Below, in pieces: positions 34,401-40,400 of a DNA stretch of 64,000 nt; position 1 is the stretch's first letter, and every line of letters starts with the position of its first letter. Source of the DNA: Pseudomonas sp. PSB18 (GTDB lineage: Bacteria; Pseudomonadota; Gammaproteobacteria; Pseudomonadales; Pseudomonadaceae). The position numbers were made by a program, and so were the translations under genes. The stretch is from assembly GCF_014596565.1 (NCBI RefSeq), contig NZ_NOIN01000005.1:372001-436000 (forward strand), in the 5' to 3' direction. The notes under the pieces were generated by a model. It saw nothing but the letters and a program-made list of their open reading frames with translations. It did no database searches and had not been told where the DNA came from.

Positions 34401-37400
34401 CACCAGGCTCGCCAGGGCCGTCTGCATGTAGGCGCCGACCTGGCGGGCATCAACCCCGCCGGCCGTCTGCACGCTCAGCAGGAAGCCTGTGCCCTGGTCG
34501 TCCACCGACAACATGCATGGATAGTTGGTCCGCTCCATGACTTCCAGCACCTGCGTACCGGCCCAGCGGTCGACACTGTCGCCGTCCTGGAGCGGGCTGT
34601 GCCGATAGTTCAACAAGGCACTGAACAGCGGCAGCGAAGCCGGCACCCCACTGCAACGCTGGGCCAGTGCCAGCGAGGCATGTTCGTGGCCCAACAGGGC
34701 GGTCAGACGCGCGTGGGTCGTCTTGACTCCGGCGCGTACGCTCTGCGCCCCCACATCGACGCGCAACGGCAAGGTATTGATGAACATGCCCAGGGCGCGA
34801 TCCGCGCCCTCGCCGCTCTGCATGCGGCCCAGCAGCACGGTGCCGAAGACCACGTCCTCGCGACCGGACACGCGCCCCAATACCCTTGCCCATGCCAGAT
34901 GATGCAAGGCTGCCGCGCTCACGCCGAGTTGGCGCGCCTGCAGCCGCAGACGCCGGCAAAGATCCGGATCGACGTTCAGCTTGACCTCTTCGACGCCCCG
35001 GCCATCGCCCTGGACTTCCCGCAGGCCGAACGGCAGCGTCGGCTCGTCGACATCAGCGAGCATGTCGCGGAAAAAGCGCTCATGCTGCTCACGCGGCACG
35101 CCCAACAGGGTTTGCGCCACGTAATTACGGTAAGGCATGGCCGCTTCCAGGCGGCCGCCCTCGCCATTGAGGAACGCCAGCATTTCCTCCTGCATCACGT
35201 CCAGAGCGGTATGGTCCAGGGCGATGTGGTGAAACAGCAGAACCGCGACCCAGCGCTGGTGCACATTGTCCCAGGCACAGGCCAGGCGCATCAGTGGCGC
35301 CTTGTCGAGTTCCAGCCGGCAATGGCGAGGATCGAACAACCCTTGCAACTGCGCTGCGATATCGCCTTTGGCCGGATCGAGGGTCTGCTCTTCGAGCGTC
35401 AACCGGCATTGGCGCAGAACCACCTGCAACGGCGCCTGCAGGCCTTCGCGCAGCAGCGCGGTCCTGAGGATATCGTGCCGGTCGATCACGGCCTGCAAGG
35501 CCGCGACGAAGCCGTCGAGTTGAGCGCGGCTGTCCATCGCGAAGGTGGCTTGCAGCAGGTAGGGATCGCCTTCCTCGGCGGCGATGTGGTGATAGAGAAT
35601 GCCTTCCTGCAACGGCGCCAGGGGGTAGATGTCCTGGACATTGCCGACACCACCCGGCACACCGACGACGATCCGGTCGAGGGTCTCCTGGTCCAGCGTC
35701 ACCAGCGGCAGCATCGATGGGGTGATCCGTTCGCAGCCCGCGGCAATGCCGTTGGCCGGTACGCTCACCTCGGCACGACTGCCCACCGCCGCCGCCAGGG
35801 CGGCCAAGGTAGGTTGACCGAACAGCACCCGCACATCGGCGCTCAGTCCAGCTTTGCGCATCAGTTCGATCAGTTTCACCGCCAGCAGCGAATGCCCGCC
35901 CAGTTCGAAGAAATGATCGTGCCGCCCCACTTGCCCGACACCGAGTACGTCAGCCCACAACCCGGCCAGCGTGGTTTCCACCTCGCCCAATGGCGCTTCA
36001 TACGCACGGCTGGCGAAGGCGTCCGCTTCCGGAGCCGGCATTGCGCGGCGGTCGAGTTTGCCGTTGGGTGACACGGGCAGTTTTTCCAGGCGCACGTAGG
36101 CCGCCGGAACCATGTAGTCCGGCAGCAGCGCCTGCAAGTGCGCGCGCAATGCGTCGGCCTCCGGCGCCGCATCCACCGCCTGGGCGGTGATGTAGGCCAC
36201 CAGGCGTTTCTCGCCGGGTTGGTCTTCTCGGGCGACAACGACCGCTTCCTTGACTCCGCCATGTTGGCAGAGCCTGGACTCGATCTCCCCCAGCTCGACA
36301 CGGAAGCCACGGATCTTGATCTGATCGTCATTGCGGCCCAGGTACTCGATATGGCCGTCGGGCAAGTAGCGGCCCAGGTCACCGGTCTTGTACAGGCGCG
36401 CCTGCTCGTCGACAGCGAACGGATCGCGGACGAAGCGCTCGGCGGTCAAGTCATCGCGGTTCAGGTAACCACGGGCAACACAGACCCCGCCGATGTGGAT
36501 CTCGCCGGCCACGCCGACTGGAACCGGTTGCTGCTGTTCGTCCAGCAGGTAGATACGCGTATTGGCCACCGGCTGGCCGATCGCCGGCAGCGTCGGCCAG
36601 GCCGCGACGTCGTCCGGCAACGTCAGGGCGGTGGTGACGTGGGACTCGGTCGGCCCATAGTGGTTGTGCAGGCGACAGCCATCCAGGCGCTCGAACAATG
36701 CGCGGATCTGTGGCGTGATGCGCAACTGTTCGCCGGCGGTGATGACATCCTTCAGGTCGCAGGCCAGCGGCGAGCCTTCGCCATCGCCGGCAACCGCTTC
36801 GGCCAGGGCCTGCAGCGCGATGCACGGCAGGTACAGGCGTTCGATGCGCTGTTGGCAGATATGCTCGAACAGACGGTGGAAATTCAGGCGGATGTCGGCA
36901 TGGATCAGCGACAACTCGCCGCCGGCACACAAGGTGCTGAAGACTTCCTGGAACGCCACGTCGAAGCCGAGCGCGGCAAACTGCAGGGTCCGCGCAGCGG
37001 CCCGCCCCTGCTGCGCGGCTTGGTCGATCTGCCACTGCATCAGGTTGACCAGGGCACGGTGCGCCATCGCCACGCCCTTGGGCTGGCCGGTGGAACCCGA
37101 GGTGTAGATGACATACGCCAGGCTGTCGGGGTTCAGGCCGCTCGCCTGGGCGTCCGGGTTGCTGGACGGCTGCCGGTCGATGCCGACGGCGTCACGGTCC
37201 TCACCGTCGAGCAGCAAGGCAGGCACATCGGACGTGGGAAAACGCTCTTGCAGGCTGCGCTGGGTCAGCAGCACCTTCGGTGCGCTGTCCTCCAGCATGT
37301 AGACCAGGCGCTCGGCCGGGTAAGCAGGGTCCAGCGGCACATAGCCGGCACCGGCCTTGAGAATGCCCACCAGCCCCGCCACCATTTCCAGGCTGCGTTC

Positions 37401-40400
37401 CACGCAGATCGCCACCCGGTCGTCGGCTCGGACACCCAACTCGATCAAGCGATGGGCGATCTGGTTGGACAGCCGGTTCAGCTCGCCGTAGCTCAGGCTC
37501 TGCCCCTGATACGTCAGCGCAACGATCTCAGGCTGAGCTTCAGCATGGGCCTCGAACAGTTGATGGACCAACAACCCCGACGGGTACACCGCATCGAAGG
37601 CATTGAAGTCATGCAGCAACTGCTGGCGTTCGCTGGCGGGGACAAAGGCCAACGTGTGCAGCGGGGTGTTGCCATCCTGGTCGAGGGCATCGGCCAACGC
37701 TTCGAGCACGGTGTGCACATAGCCGCAAACCCGTTGCGCACCGATCCCGGCCACGGCTTGCACGGTCAGTCCGAACGAATCACCGAGGTCATCCACCGAC
37801 AGCGACAGCGGGTAGTTGGTCCGTTCTTCGCCGCCGAGAATTTCCGCTCCGGCCCAGATTCTTGCCTGGCCCGCATCCTCGCTCGCCTGTGCCGCCACGG
37901 CGGTCTGCCGATAGTTCATCAACGCACTGAACAACGGTGCCGGCGCCGCAACGCCACTGCACCGCTGCGCCAACGACAACGGCGCATGTTCGTGGCCCAG
38001 CAGCGTCGCCAGCCGGCCATGGGTTGCCTGCAAGGCGGCCAGCACGCCCTGGGTCCCCGCCTCGACCCGCAACGGCAGGGTGTTGACGAACATCCCCAAG
38101 GCATGTCCGGCCTCCTGTCCGCTGTGCAACCGGCCCATCAATACGGTGCCGAACACCACGTCCTGACGACCGGACAAGCGCCCCACCACCTGGCCCCAGG
38201 CCAAGTGGTGCAGGCTGGCGGTGCTCACCCCCAGGCGCCGGGCCTGGGCACGCAGACGCCGGGCCAGCCCGACCTCCAGCGCCAGCGTCGCTTCTTCGAT
38301 GCCGCTGCCGTCGCCCTGCACATCCTGCAGGCCGAACGGCAGCGTCGGCTCGTCGACGTCGCCGAGCATCTCGCTGAAAAACGCCTCATGTTGCTCGGGA
38401 TGACTGTCCAGGCGGACCTGAGCCACGTAGTTGCGGTAAGGCACCGACACCGGCAGCTCCGCCGAACGACCTTGCAGGTGCGCGTCGATTTCCTTGCCCA
38501 GCATGCCGAGGGAGGTGGCGTCATCGATCAGGTGATGGAACAGCAGCACCGCCACCCAACTGCCGCCGGCGGCATCTTCGGCAAAGTGAATACGCATCAT
38601 CGGCGCCTGGCGCAGATCGAAGCGGGTATGGCGGGGGTCGAAGCGGACCTGCAACTGATCGGCGATGTCGCCTTCGGCCGGGTCCAGGACCAGTTCTTCG
38701 ACCATCAGGCGCGCCTCGCGCCAGACCACCTGCACCGGTTCACCGAGCCCTTCCCACGCCACCGAGGTGCGCAGGATGTCGTGCCGGGCGATGACCGCCT
38801 GCAAGGCTTGCCCGAACGCGTCCAACTGCTGGCGGGTGCCGAAGCGCAACAGGGCCTGCAGCAGGTACGGATCGCCTTCGCTGGTCGCCAGGTGGTGATA
38901 GAGGATGCCTTCCTGCAACGGCACCAGGCCGTAGATATCCTGCACATTGTCCGCGCCGCCCGGCACGGTGGCGACTATGCGGTCGATTTCACCCTGGGTC
39001 AGGGTCGCCAAGGGCAGCATGTCCGGGGTAATGCGCTCGACATCCTGGGGAATCCGATTCTCCGGCACCACCACACCGCCGCTGGTGCTCGTGGCAGCGG
39101 CCAGGGTCTCCAGTGTCGGCTGGCCGAACAGCACGCCCACGTCGGCGTTCAGGTCGAGCTGACGCATGCGTTCGATCAGTTTGACCGCCAGCAGCGAGTG
39201 TCCGCCCAGTTCGAAGAAACGGTCGTGGCGGCCCACCTGCTCGACGCCAAGCAACTCGGCCCACAACGCAGCCAGGGTGACTTCAATCCGCCCCACCGGC
39301 GCTTCATAGCTGCGTCGGGCAAAGGCCTGCGAATCGGGCGCCGGCAGCGCCTTGCGGTCGAGCTTGCCGTTGGTGGTCAACGGGAAGGCTTCGAGCATCA
39401 CGAAGGCACTCGGCACCATGTAGTCCGCCAGCGAAGCCAGCAGATGCGTGCGCAGGTCGACAGCGGATGGCTGCGCGTCTTCCCTGGCGATGACATAAGC
39501 CACCAGGCGCTTGTCGCCCGGCTCGTCTTCGCGGGCGATGACCACCGCCTCGCTGACACCTTCGCAAGCCGACAGTGCTGCCTCGATTTCACCCAGCTCG
39601 ATACGGAAACCGCGGATCTTCACTTGTTCGTCGTTGCGACCCAGGTATTGCAGTTCACCGTTGTTCAGCCAGCGACCGAGGTCGCCGGTACGGTACATCC
39701 GTGCGTTCGCATCGGTGTCGAACGGATCGGGCAGGAAGCGCGTTTCGTTGAGCTCCGGCCGGTTCAGGTAGCCTCGCGCCACACCGGCGCCCCCAACGTA
39801 CAACTCGCCCTCCACGCCCTTGGGCACCGGCTTGCCGTACTTGTCCAGCAGGTACAGGCGCAGATCGGGAATCCGCTTGCCGATCGGGCTGACACCGATC
39901 AACTGGGCATCGGCCGCTTGCAGCGCACGATAGGTCACATGCACCGTGGTTTCGGTGATGCCGTACATGTTCACCAGTTGCGTACCGGCGTTGATTTCCC
40001 GGGCGTACCACGGTTTGAGAATGCCGGTTTCCAACGCCTCGCCGCCGAAAATCACCTGGCGCAGGCTGTGCCTCAGCTCGCTTTCGCCCTGGGCCGCGAT
40101 CAACTGGCGGAATGCGCTCGGCGTCTGGTTCAGCACCGTGACACCCGCCTCGCACAACAGCGCGTAGCAGTCCTGCGGCGAACGGCTGACCAGTTGCGGC
40201 ACCACCAATAGGCGACCGCCATGGGTCAGCGCGCCCCAGATTTCCCAGACCGAAAAGTCGAAGGCGAAAGAATGGAACAGCGCCCAGACGTCTTGCGGGC
40301 CGAAATCGAACCACGGCTGGGTGGCCGAAAACAACCGCGCCACATTGCGATGCTCGACCATCACGCCCTTGGGCAGGCCGGTCGAACCCGAGGTATAGAT

